Shown here: positions 35,199-43,619 of the stretch, in pieces
How the letters are laid out: each line of letters begins with the position of its first letter
Numbering within the stretch: position 1 is the stretch's first letter
Made by a program: the position numbers and the translations under genes
The notes under the pieces: generated by a model
What the model saw: the letters and a program-made list of their open reading frames with translations, nothing else
What the model was told of the DNA's origin: nothing
The model's database searches: none
DNA from: Olivibacter sitiensis DSM 17696
Lineage (GTDB): Bacteria > Bacteroidota > Bacteroidia > Sphingobacteriales > Sphingobacteriaceae
Reading direction: 5' to 3'
Assembly (NCBI RefSeq): GCF_000427965.1
Contig: NZ_ATZA01000003.1
Location: 1-64,000 of the forward strand
DNA: 64,000 nt

Positions 35199-35575
35199 AT
35201 TTTAAGAAAACTTCACCAGCACTCGTATTAGGCAAAGAACAGAAAATGAGGACATAGTTTGGGGCATACCATTGCATACTTTGCGATGCAGTCAATTCGG
35301 CATACGTATATTCAAAATGTCTGCTGAACCAGCCGAAACGAAGCCTATTTATATATTTAATAGTCCTCATAATAATTGTTCAGGATGGCCATGAGTTTGT
35401 TCAAATTCAAGCTTTCATGGCCGATCCGTCACCGTATTTCACTATGTGAAAGAAAAGCTTAAAATAGATAGCATAATAAGCTAAAGTACCTGAGTAGCCT
35501 CGCCATACGCAAACCTTCACGTTGTTTTCATTGGTTGTTTCCATAATTTTGATCTATTAATTGATAAAATTAAAT
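35199..35575. other. Gene-poor stretch between tRNA-Arg and small lipoprotein
   Basis: About 377 bases with no gene I can support. Two short minus-strand frames exist (57 residues, 35370 to 35197; 45 residues, about 35544 to 35407) without recognisable content. An imperfect inverted repeat, GGAT-GGCCATGA (35383-35394) with TCATGGCC-GATCC (35415-35427), stands out. The stretch may be residue of a lost mobile element, given the integrase fragment on its right. Confidence 0.45.
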
Positions 35576-35986
35576 TCAATCAACTTTCTTGAACCTGCGC
35601 CAGTAGCTGGATTCATCACCTATCCCATATGCCAATACAAGATAATGCCCATCAAAGCTAAACACAGCTGGCATGGCATTATCATATCCAATTGGGCGGC
35701 AATCAAAATCTGTGGTCAAACTACCATTGGCACGTTGCTCATATGTACCCGTGCATGGCGGGTCTGCCTCATAAGATATAATGGCTCCGTCTGACGTCAA
35801 TTCCAAGATAAAGGCTTCATCTTTGGAAACCTGTTTCCAGTCGTTGTTCATTTCCTCGGTGTAATACAAATCCGTGGTAACTGTTTGGTGAAGTACCCAT
35901 TTTCCATGTAACGTTGTTTTTTGGTCGTCATTCTTGTCACAAGCACTAAATGCAAGGGAAAGGAGCATCAGGGACATAACTCTCAT
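35576..35986 (-). CDS. Small lipoprotein, lipocalin-like
   Basis: From ATG 35986 the product has 136 residues: a short signal with lipobox LAFSAC (Cys about 15), then KTTLHGKWVLHQTV, a pattern seen at the start of lipocalin-like and META-like small lipoproteins, with two later Cys (PPCTGTYEQ, DFDCRPIG) that could form a disulfide. The reading frame is open further upstream, but that part is an integrase remnant, so the longer product is not accepted. Function unknown. Confidence 0.6.
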   Translation of the reverse strand: MRVMSLMLLSLAFSACDKNDDQKTTLHGKWVLHQTVTTDLYYTEEMNNDWKQVSKDEAFILELTSDGAIISYEADPPCTGTYEQRANGSLTTDFDCRPIGYDNAMPAVFSFDGHYLVLAYGIGDESSYWRRFKKVD

Positions 35987-36094
35987 ATTCAAAAAATTGG
36001 TTATAATGGCAAACGTGTATATATCTGAAAATGTTACATTAATCCAAAAATCACACCCGACATAATGAGAATCGGATCTGCTTTTTCGACAATA

Positions 36095-36244
36095 AATAAA
36101 CGGATCTTTGGTCAGTTGCTTTTTGACAACATAATGGTTGTCAATAAACTTTCTCTCGATTTTGTGATGGACACAAATTTTCACATTGTAGGTGCTATCC
36201 GCTTTCTTGTGATGTTCAAATACCTTAGCGCTAACGGTTGCCAT
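36095..36244 (-). pseudogene. Truncated N-terminus of a tyrosine-type integrase
   Basis: From ATG 36244 the first 50 residues match the N-terminal arm domain of Bacteroidota phage/ICE tyrosine recombinases: MATVSAKVFEHHKKADSTYN, then VKICVHHKIERKFIDN and VVKKQLTKD. After PFI the similarity stops, and the frame runs on by chance into the small lipoprotein gene. The catalytic domain is missing. It sits with its start about 185 bases from the 3' end of tRNA-Lys(CTT), the classical place of an integrase in a tRNA-targeted element, so it is probably the scar of one. Confidence 0.7.
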
Positions 36245-36388
36245 AATTTTCAATCACCACACAAAAATTTCCGTTACCTATTTGTTACGGTTTTGCGTGA
36301 AGTTCAACAAAAAACTATGTAAATCACACCGATTCAGGGTATCCAATTTGGCAAGCGCAGATGTTCCCAATCTGTCCTTAGAAACGAA

Positions 36389-36424
36389 AAAAAGCCGTTT
36401 TTCCGTGCGAAAAAACGACTTTTT
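36389..36424 (-). terminator. Terminator of tRNA-Lys(CTT)
   Basis: AAAAAGCCGTTTTT (36389-36402) and AAAAACGACTTTTT (36411-36424) form a 14-bp stem with one wobble. On the minus strand it is followed by a T-run and lies five bases beyond the tRNA CCA end. Confidence 0.82.
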
Positions 36425-36428
36425 GATG

Positions 36429-36504
36429 TGGTGACCCCGGAGAGGCTCGAACTCTCGACCCACTGATTAAGAGTCAGTTGCTCTACCAACTGAGCTACGG
36501 AGTC
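36429..36504 (-). tRNA. tRNA-Lys (anticodon CTT)
   Basis: On the minus strand: acceptor GACTCCG with CGGGGTC, D arm GCTCAGTTGGTAGAGC, anticodon stem ACTGA/TCAGT with loop CTCTTAA (anticodon CTT, reading AAG), T arm GAGAG-TTCGAGC-CTCTC. Discriminator A is followed by an encoded CCA (36431-36429). Total 76 bases. Confidence 0.94.
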
Positions 36505-36528
36505 AATTGCTTTTTTAATTAAGCGAGG

Positions 36529-36536
36529 CAAAGATA
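36529..36536 (-). promoter_or_regulatory. Minus-7 element TATCTTTG of tRNA-Lys(CTT)
   Basis: CAAAGATA on the plus strand is a perfect minus-7 element on the minus strand, 24 bases before the tRNA. The minus-33 box is not clear. Confidence 0.6.
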
Positions 36537-36720
36537 GGTTTTTCTTGATTTAAAATGAAAGTATTTTTCCAGTTTGACTCCTAGATCACCCCATATACCT
36601 GAATGACAGAATCATTAAATCACAAAAAAGCTTATCAACACGTTTAATCCATGACCGTTCTTATGATTTTTTAACAACTAAATTGAGCAAAATAACGATT
36701 CAATAACGCATATTTGTCCC

Positions 36721-39054
36721 ATGTTTAAAAGGATAAAAAACCAGTTTATACGCTATACCGTCATCATTATTTATTTCGTCATCATCTTTATATGTGCTAT
36801 AGAACTCAATTTCCTTTGGCTTTTCGGATATACTCCAAGTAATAAAGATATCGAAATGCCCACACTTCATGTCGCTTCCGAACTCTACACGGCAGACGGA
36901 AAGCTTATTGGGCGATATTTTAAAGAAAACCGCTCACCTGTTGCTTATGACAGCATATCACCTAATATCATCAACGCCTTGGTTGCAACCGAAGATATCC
37001 GTTTTTTTTCACATAAGGGTGTCGATTTCAGGGCCATCGTATCGGGCCTGGTTTCCTCTGCCCAAGGAGACAAGCGCGGCGGCAGCACCATAACTCAACA
37101 GCTGGCAAAAAATCTATACAAAACACGCTATACGCAATCCGGCGGTCCGCTTAACAAAGTACCGGGGTTAAGAATGATCGTTATTAAGATAAAAGAGTGG
37201 ATTACGGCCTTCAAGCTGGAAAGAAAATACAGCAAACAGGAAATCTTGACTATGTACCTCAATACAGTCACCTTTGGCAACAACACATACGGTATAAAAA
37301 CAGCCGCAAGACGGTATTTCGACAGCTCCACATTGGATATCAATGCACCGCAGGCCGCATTGCTTATAGGCATGCTGAAAGGTACAACGCTATACAATCC
37401 CGTTAGAAATCCAGAACGGGCCCTCGAGAGAAGAAACGTGGTGCTATATCAAATGGAACGAGCAAAATTTATAACAGATGAACAATACAAGCAATACAAA
37501 AGTCAAGAGCTCAATCTGAGCATTGGTTTAGTGAGCGAATCTGGCAAAGAAGATTCCTACCTACGAGGCGCGGTAGAAAGGCTCATTGAGAAATGGTGTG
37601 AAGACAATGGGTATGATCTATATGAAGACGGGCTGAAAATCTATACCACCATAGACTCCAGAATGCAGGCACATGCGGAAAAAACGGCCTATGAACAAAT
37701 GGAAGTACTGCAAAAAAGGCTCAACAATGCCTGGGGTAGCGAGCTGCCTTGGCGCGACTCGCAGGGCAACGTTATCCCAAATTTCTTGGAAAACCTGGCT
37801 AAGAAAACTTCCATCTATACCTTTCTGAAAACTAAATATGGCGAGCGTGAGGACAGTATAAAACATTACCTAGAGCAACCTAAGCCCATGCAGGTTTTCA
37901 CCTGGGATGGCATGAAGGATGTAGAATACAGCACCATGGACTCACTAGCCCATTACGCCAAGTTTCTAAATGTAGGAATGATGGCCATGGATCCTTACTC
38001 TGCGGAGATCAAGGTATGGGTAGGCGGCATTAATCACAACTACTACAAATATGATCATGTCAATCAAGCCAAACGACAAGCAGGCTCCACATTTAAACCC
38101 TTCGCTTATCTCACGGCACTGCAGCAAGGAATGTCTCCCTGTGACAAGTTTGTAGACAGAGCCGTAACCATAAAATATACGGAAAAGGGAGAAGAAAAAA
38201 TTTGGGAACCAAAAAATGCCGATTGGAATTTCAGCGGCATGGACATGTCATTACGTTGGGCCATGGGAAGATCCATTAACTCGGTCACTGCCCAAATAAC
38301 GGAAAAAGTGGGTTGGGACAACGTGGTAAAGACAGCCCATGAATGTGGCATCACAAGTCATTTAGAATCCGTTCCCTCCGTCAGTTTGGGTTCTAATGAT
38401 GTCACTGTGTACGAAATGGTAAATGCATATAGCACCTTTCTGAACAAGGGCAGGCACAGCGAACCTATCTTGGTAAAAGAAATCACGGACCACGATGGCA
38501 AGTCCCTCGCGACATTTGACGCAAAATCCAAGCAAGTAATGAGTGAAGAAGTCGCATGGCTGATGACCTATATGCTTCGTGGCACCATGGAAGAACCGGG
38601 AGGAACATCGCAAGCCTTATGGGAATGGGATTTATGGAAAAATGGAAATCAAATAGGTGGTAAGACTGGCACGTCTTCCGATTACGTGGATGGCTGGTAT
38701 ATTGGTATAACCAAAGACTTAGTAACTGGCGTTTGGGTGGGCAACGATGAACGGAGTATCCATTTCAGAAGTTCTGCAACCGGCGAAGGAGCCCACACCG
38801 CGCTCCCCATTTTTGGGAAATTCATGGAAACATTGTACCATGACCCGACAAGTGGCTATCAATATGGCCCACTCCCGGCCCCTACTGTCCCCATCACCCG
38901 CAAATACGATTGCCCAAGTCCAAGAATCATCGTGAGAGACACGGTAGAAACAGATACCATAATACCTCTCCGTCCCACCGTTGCCCCTATACATGATGAT
39001 GATGAATTGGACAGGATAATGAATGAACTTCAAAAGAAACAACAAAGCCAATGA
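36721..39054 (+). CDS. Penicillin-binding protein 1A, bifunctional transglycosylase/transpeptidase
   Basis: A 777-residue class A PBP anchored by one N-terminal helix (about 11-32). The GT51 glycosyltransferase domain shows the catalytic Glu in ATEDIRFFSHKGVD (about 87-100) and GGSTITQQLAKNLY. The transpeptidase domain has the SxxK active site in RQAGSTFKPFAY (Ser near 450), SxN in GRSINSVT and KTG in GGKTGTSSDYVDGWY. It polymerises and cross-links peptidoglycan at the cell surface. The C-terminal tail is charged and Gln-rich. No operon partner; the surface protein gene downstream is 90 bases away. Confidence 0.93.
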   Translation: MFKRIKNQFIRYTVIIIYFVIIFICAIELNFLWLFGYTPSNKDIEMPTLHVASELYTADGKLIGRYFKENRSPVAYDSISPNIINALVATEDIRFFSHKGVDFRAIVSGLVSSAQGDKRGGSTITQQLAKNLYKTRYTQSGGPLNKVPGLRMIVIKIKEWITAFKLERKYSKQEILTMYLNTVTFGNNTYGIKTAARRYFDSSTLDINAPQAALLIGMLKGTTLYNPVRNPERALERRNVVLYQMERAKFITDEQYKQYKSQELNLSIGLVSESGKEDSYLRGAVERLIEKWCEDNGYDLYEDGLKIYTTIDSRMQAHAEKTAYEQMEVLQKRLNNAWGSELPWRDSQGNVIPNFLENLAKKTSIYTFLKTKYGEREDSIKHYLEQPKPMQVFTWDGMKDVEYSTMDSLAHYAKFLNVGMMAMDPYSAEIKVWVGGINHNYYKYDHVNQAKRQAGSTFKPFAYLTALQQGMSPCDKFVDRAVTIKYTEKGEEKIWEPKNADWNFSGMDMSLRWAMGRSINSVTAQITEKVGWDNVVKTAHECGITSHLESVPSVSLGSNDVTVYEMVNAYSTFLNKGRHSEPILVKEITDHDGKSLATFDAKSKQVMSEEVAWLMTYMLRGTMEEPGGTSQALWEWDLWKNGNQIGGKTGTSSDYVDGWYIGITKDLVTGVWVGNDERSIHFRSSATGEGAHTALPIFGKFMETLYHDPTSGYQYGPLPAPTVPITRKYDCPSPRIIVRDTVETDTIIPLRPTVAPIHDDDELDRIMNELQKKQQSQ

Positions 39055-39144
39055 TGTGCAATCTCTCGACTCATATGTTAAATTAGTTTTTTAAATGCAG
39101 TATATTTTCTAGATTAGCATCAAATCCATTCATATACGAACCAT

Positions 39145-42100
39145 ATGAAAAATATAGACGTAAAGACCATAATCAAACGCCATTGCCCAATACTTTTATC
39201 CATAGGTTTATCGATCTTTTTATGTTATCCAAGCTCGTTATACGCTCAGTATTTTGGACAGAATAAAATGCGCTATAAGACACTGGATTTTAAGGTAAAA
39301 TCTACGCCGCATTTCGATTTCTACACCTATCTGAACAACGACAGCCTGCTCAGGAGATTTGCACAGGAAAGTGAGTTGTGGTACGAACTTCACCAGCAAG
39401 TTTTCAGGGACACCTTTGAAAGGAAAAACCCGCTCATCCTATATAACAACCATCCAGATTTCCAGCAAACAACTGCTACCTCTGGAGAAATCAGTGTAGG
39501 GACGGGTGGTTTCACGGAAGGCATGAAAAACAGGGTGGTGATGCCCCTGATGCAAATAAACAACCAGACACGGCACGTGCTAGGTCATGAGCTGGTGCAT
39601 GCTTTCCAGTACCATTCCCTCATGGAGGGAGACTCCACTCGATTGGAAAATATTGGTAACCTTCCATTATGGATGATAGAAGGCATGGCGGAATACCTTT
39701 CCATAGGCAAAAAAGATGCCTTCACTGCCATGTGGATGCGCGATGCCTATTTAAACAAAGACATACCTACGCTAAGGGATTTGACCGAAAGTGGGCGGTA
39801 TTTCCCCTATAGGTATGGGCAGGCATTCTGGTCTTATGTAGGTGCCACATATGGCGATACGGTCATTGTCCCACTTTTCAAAGCTACCGCAAAATATGGC
39901 TATCAAAACGCCATTCAATATATATTTGGATATGATGAACCCACGCTTTCTGGATTGTGGCGCAGTAGCGTAGAGAATGCTTATGCTCCGCTATTGAAGG
40001 ATACAGCACAAACTCCTTTGGGAAACATGGTCATCAACAACAAGAATGGCGGCAATATGAACGTCTCTCCAGCCATTTCTCCTGACGGAAAGTTGATAGC
40101 TTTCCTGTCCGAAAAAGAACTTTTCAGTATAGACCTATTTTTAGCTGATGCAAAAACTGGAAGGATCATCCGAAACCTGAGTAGTAGGCAAAGCAACTCC
40201 CATATTGATGAATTCAGCTATATCGAATCTGCGGGCTCATTTTCTCCCGACAGCAGAAAATTTGCGTTCAGTATCTTTAGTGGAGGAAGAAACAAATTAT
40301 TGATAGTCAATGTCGAGAACGGCAAAACCATCATGACGGAGGGCATGGGCGATGTAGGTGAATTTTCTAATATCACTTGGTCGCCCGATGGAGTACACGT
40401 TGCCTTTTCGGGTCTCAAAGAGGGACAAAGCGACATTTTTATGTACAACATAGAAAACAAGACGCTTACGCAGCTTACGAATGATCCTTATTCGGATTAT
40501 CAACCCAGCTTTTCTCGAGATGGAAAAAAGATCGTTTTCAGCACCGATAGACTTTCATATCGTGGAGAAGATGGGGAGGTAGCGATACCGATGACAATAG
40601 CTGTTTTGGATATCCAATCAAAAGCAGTTTCAGTAATTGATGTGTTTCCCAGAGCAAACAATCTCAATCCGCAATTCGGCAGTAACGATGAGCATATTTA
40701 TTTCCTTTCCAACCGCGACGGTTTCAGAAATCTATATAAATATACCTTGGCTGATGAAAAAGTGGAACAGCTCACCGACTATTTTACGGGTATAAGCGGT
40801 ATTACCGAATATTCGCCGGCGCTGAGCGTTTCCAATGAAGACGATATCATTTACTCCTATTACCGGTCTCAGCGCTACACCATTTACAATGCCAAACCCG
40901 AGGACTTCAAGGCCACCGAGGTCTCCCCTACCGAGGTCGATTTTACGGCAGCTATGCTTCCCCCTCCCCAGAGCTATGGGGTAGATGTCGTAAATACCAA
41001 TCTGGGCAATTTCAATCTCTTTCGAAGAATAAATAGTTCTTTGATAAAACCCATACCCTACAAACCAAAATTCCAACTGGATTACCTACAGGGAAGTGGC
41101 GTGGGAGTAGCGGTGGGCAGTCGTTACGGAGCCGGGCTTGCCAGTGGTGTGCAAGGCATATTCTCTGACATATTGGGCCGCAACCAGCTGTTTGCCGGAC
41201 TGGCCATCAATGGGGAAATATATGATTTTGGTGGACAATTTGCCTATATCAACCAAAAAAGCCGTATTGGCTGGGGCGGCTCCGTTTCGCATATACCCTA
41301 TATGTCGGGACTAATGAGCTATGGGCAGGAAACCATCAATGACATCACGTACCTAACGGAAAACACCGATATTATCCGGACATTCCAAACACAAGTCGAT
41401 GGTTTCGCCATGTATCCCTTCTCTAGAACTACCCGTTTTGAGTTGGGCGCTGCTTTCGCCCGATATGGTTACCGCATTGACCGCTTTACCAATTATTACC
41501 AAAATGGTTATTACTTTGTTGGCAGCGACAGAAGACGAATATCCAACGAGGAGGCCTCCGCCACCTATGGAGGAAATTTTGAAAGTTTCACCTTACCGCA
41601 AGTGAACGCTGCATTTGTGGGTGACAATTCATTCTTTGGAGTGGCCGCACCGCTGAACGGTTATAGGTATAGGCTAGCAGCAGAGAAGTACTTTGGGCGG
41701 TTCAATTTTACGGCATACACGGCAGATCTAAGGAAATACAACCGTTATAAGCCCGTCACCTTAGCTGCCCGTGCTTATACATACATGCGTGTAGGGGACG
41801 GAGAAGACCGGTTGTTCCCGTTGTTTATTGGCTATCCGTTCTTGGTACGCGGTTACGAATCTGGATCATATTATAATAACAGCAATAGCTACTCAAACTC
41901 CAATGGATTAAATCAACTGATGGGTAGTCGAATGGCAGTCTTCAACCTGGAGGCGAGATTGCCATTCACTGGCCCGGAAAGACTGGCACAGATAAAGTCG
42001 GGTATGTTTTTCTCCGATCTGAATGTGTTTTTTGATGCAGGTATCGCATGGAGTGCCGGTGACAAGCTCACCTTCTCAAACCCTCAAAAGGTAGGAGAAC

Positions 42101-42297
42101 AGCAATATATTGATAGTTCCAACGGCGAAATAGTTACGGTAGATATATACGAAAGAGCACCAGTGATGAGTGCCGGCATATCCCTTAGGGTCAATGTATT
42201 TGGTTATTTTGTGCTAGAGCCATACTATGCTTTTCCATTCAATAGATCCGATATAAAAGCCGGAACCTTCGGGCTGAACTTTGCCCCTGGATGGTAG
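39145..42297 (+). CDS. Surface protein: HEXXH peptidase-like domain, TolB-like propeller, C-terminal beta-barrel
   Basis: This 1050-residue exported protein has a signal peptide (cleavage near LYAQ, residue 35). Residues 50-280 resemble a gluzincin-type metallopeptidase: HELVH (148-152) and downstream Glu in MIEGMAEYLS (about 179). PD40/TolB-like propeller repeats follow (about 300-590: SPDGKLIAFLSEKE, SPDSRKFAFSIFSGG, SPDGVHVAFSG, SRDGKKIVFSTDR). The last 400 residues form beta strands of a surface-antigen-type barrel (YPFLVRGYESGSYYNN) ending in aromatic GW. Similar proteins are often annotated as Tol biopolymer transporters in Bacteroidota. The combination suggests an outer-membrane-anchored protease or glycan-associated sensor; activity is untested. 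Confidence 0.78.
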   Translation: MKNIDVKTIIKRHCPILLSIGLSIFLCYPSSLYAQYFGQNKMRYKTLDFKVKSTPHFDFYTYLNNDSLLRRFAQESELWYELHQQVFRDTFERKNPLILYNNHPDFQQTTATSGEISVGTGGFTEGMKNRVVMPLMQINNQTRHVLGHELVHAFQYHSLMEGDSTRLENIGNLPLWMIEGMAEYLSIGKKDAFTAMWMRDAYLNKDIPTLRDLTESGRYFPYRYGQAFWSYVGATYGDTVIVPLFKATAKYGYQNAIQYIFGYDEPTLSGLWRSSVENAYAPLLKDTAQTPLGNMVINNKNGGNMNVSPAISPDGKLIAFLSEKELFSIDLFLADAKTGRIIRNLSSRQSNSHIDEFSYIESAGSFSPDSRKFAFSIFSGGRNKLLIVNVENGKTIMTEGMGDVGEFSNITWSPDGVHVAFSGLKEGQSDIFMYNIENKTLTQLTNDPYSDYQPSFSRDGKKIVFSTDRLSYRGEDGEVAIPMTIAVLDIQSKAVSVIDVFPRANNLNPQFGSNDEHIYFLSNRDGFRNLYKYTLADEKVEQLTDYFTGISGITEYSPALSVSNEDDIIYSYYRSQRYTIYNAKPEDFKATEVSPTEVDFTAAMLPPPQSYGVDVVNTNLGNFNLFRRINSSLIKPIPYKPKFQLDYLQGSGVGVAVGSRYGAGLASGVQGIFSDILGRNQLFAGLAINGEIYDFGGQFAYINQKSRIGWGGSVSHIPYMSGLMSYGQETINDITYLTENTDIIRTFQTQVDGFAMYPFSRTTRFELGAAFARYGYRIDRFTNYYQNGYYFVGSDRRRISNEEASATYGGNFESFTLPQVNAAFVGDNSFFGVAAPLNGYRYRLAAEKYFGRFNFTAYTADLRKYNRYKPVTLAARAYTYMRVGDGEDRLFPLFIGYPFLVRGYESGSYYNNSNSYSNSNGLNQLMGSRMAVFNLEARLPFTGPERLAQIKSGMFFSDLNVFFDAGIAWSAGDKLTFSNPQKVGEQQYIDSSNGEIVTVDIYERAPVMSAGISLRVNVFGYFVLEPYYAFPFNRSDIKAGTFGLNFAPGW

Positions 42298-42313
42298 TTT
42301 ACTCAACAAAATC

Positions 42314-42354
42314 TTCCTAGAAAGACTATCGTATTTGGATAGTCTTTCTAGGAA
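42314..42354. terminator. Shared hairpin between convergent genes
   Basis: A perfect 17-bp inverted repeat (42314-42330 with 42338-42354), loop GTATTTG, covers the stop codon of the GIY-YIG gene. U-tracts are short on both sides, but its strength and convergent position favour a bidirectional terminator. Confidence 0.72.
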
Positions 42355-42692
42355 TGAAAAACGCGCGGCATACTGCTCAATTGCACCCCTGCTGTTAGCA
42401 TTCTCTCCATATCCAAACCAATACTGAGATCTATCCAGTCTGTATTGATCGCCCTTATTATGCGCTCCTTTTGAGGACGAGTATATATCTTAAGAGTATT
42501 AAATCGCTTCAAAGCTATATCTTCTCGGTCATATTCTTCAAAATAGACCAAACGAGAAACCTGATTCGGAGAGTCAAAAAAAAGTTGCTTATTACGCTTA
42601 TAGAATTGTACAGTGCTCAATAAATCACCCGTAAGGCCAACATGTAAGCTTCTTCTATTGCTGTCGGTAAGAATATAAACGAATTGCTTCAT
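42348..42692 (-). CDS. GIY-YIG-like protein, active-site motif altered
   Basis: A 114-residue protein with the GIY-YIG fold of the UPF0213/YhbQ-like group: FVYILTDSNRRSLHVGLTGDL at 4-24, a long helix and KRFNTLKIYTRPQKERII near 65. In active members the second half reads YVG or YIG; here it is HVG, and the first tyrosine sits in VYI. The catalytic Arg and Glu candidates are uncertain, so nuclease activity is doubtful. It is divergent from an XRE-S24 regulator, with candidate operators in between. Confidence 0.78.
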   Translation of the reverse strand: MKQFVYILTDSNRRSLHVGLTGDLLSTVQFYKRNKQLFFDSPNQVSRLVYFEEYDREDIALKRFNTLKIYTRPQKERIIRAINTDWIDLSIGLDMERMLTAGVQLSSMPRVFHS

Positions 42693-42702
42693 GATAAAAA
42701 TC

Positions 42703-42773
42703 TAACTAAAATTTCCTAAAACCAAAATAAGTTACTAACTTTATTGGCACAATATTACTAACAATTTTAGTTA
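42703..42773. promoter_or_regulatory. Candidate operator region between GIY-YIG and XRE-S24 genes
   Basis: TAACTAAAAT (42703-42712) and ATTTTAGTTA (42764-42773) are perfect inverted copies. In between, TTACTAAC occurs twice in direct orientation (42732-42739, 42755-42762), the second within the dyad ACTAA-N5-TTAGT. Clustered half-sites in a divergent promoter next to a repressor gene suggest autoregulation. Confidence 0.5.
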
Positions 42774-42795
42774 AAACAAATTTATTTAGAAAAAA

Positions 42796-43566
42796 ATGTC
42801 CAATATAGCATCCAATCTGAAGTATCTGCGCAAGAAAAAGAAAAAGCTTACGCAACAGGAATTCGCAGAAGCTATGAATATAAAACGCTCTTTGGTAGGA
42901 GCTTATGAAGAAGACCGTGCTGAACCTAAATATGAATTATTGAAGAAATTTGCCGATTTCTTTGAGTTGACAATGGATGAGTTAGTCAATGAATCCATTG
43001 ATGATAAATGGAAGCGAACGCCAAAAAGTGACAGTTCCAATCTACGAATACTAAGTATTACGGTAAACGAAGATGAACAAGAAAACATTGAATTAGTCCC
43101 TGTAAAAGCAAGTGCTGGGTATTTAAATGGTTACGCAGATCCAGAATACATTAGCGAGTTACCCCGTTTCAATCTCCCTATTTTCAAACAAGGAACATAC
43201 CGAGCATTTGAGATAAAAGGTGACTCCATGCTTCCCTTGCAACCTGGCACCATCATCGTTTGTGAATATGTAGAACAATGGAACGACATCAAACCGGGTC
43301 AAACGTACGTAATTATCTCCCAAAGCGAGGGGATTGTATACAAAAGAATTGCTTACAAATTTAAGGAAGACAAGGGACTTAAATTGCTATCGGACAATAA
43401 GGTCTACGACCCGTACTGGATCGCTCCCGACGATATCCTTGAAATATGGAAGGCCAAAGCTTTCATCAGCACCAATTTCCCAGAGGTTGCTGCAGAACCA
43501 ACTCTTGAGTCGCTTACCAACATGATGTCTGATATACAGAAAACGATAAAAAACATGAAGAATTAA
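42796..43566 (+). CDS. XRE-family repressor with S24/LexA-like peptidase domain
   Basis: A 256-residue phage-type repressor. The helix-turn-helix is at residues 5-65 (LTQQEFAEAMNIKRSLVGAY). The S24 domain is at 115-225 with Ser in FEIKGDSMLPLQPG (about 143) and Lys in GIVYKRIAY (about 183), the catalytic dyad for RecA-stimulated self-cleavage. No linker cleavage site (AG or CG) is certain; KASAGYLNGY near 105 contains AG and GY. It could be a prophage remnant regulator or a chromosomal stress regulator. The repeats upstream are probably its operators. Confidence 0.86.
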   Translation: MSNIASNLKYLRKKKKKLTQQEFAEAMNIKRSLVGAYEEDRAEPKYELLKKFADFFELTMDELVNESIDDKWKRTPKSDSSNLRILSITVNEDEQENIELVPVKASAGYLNGYADPEYISELPRFNLPIFKQGTYRAFEIKGDSMLPLQPGTIIVCEYVEQWNDIKPGQTYVIISQSEGIVYKRIAYKFKEDKGLKLLSDNKVYDPYWIAPDDILEIWKAKAFISTNFPEVAAEPTLESLTNMMSDIQKTIKNMKN

Positions 43567-43577
43567 CTTCCAAATAA

Positions 43578-43603
43578 AGGTGCCACTGAAGTCGGTGGCA
43601 CCT
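43578..43603. terminator. Hairpin between XRE-S24 and convergent methyltransferase
   Basis: AGGTGCCAC and GTGGCACCT form a perfect 9-bp stem with an 8-base loop. No long U-run follows in either direction, so termination is likely but not certain. Confidence 0.6.
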
Positions 43604-43619
43604 CTTCAAAAACCAGTAG

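Noticed and set aside
35197-35370. 57-residue minus-strand frame by tRNA-Arg
   Set aside because: Ends inside the tRNA terminator hairpin, has no recognisable content and no clear promoter.
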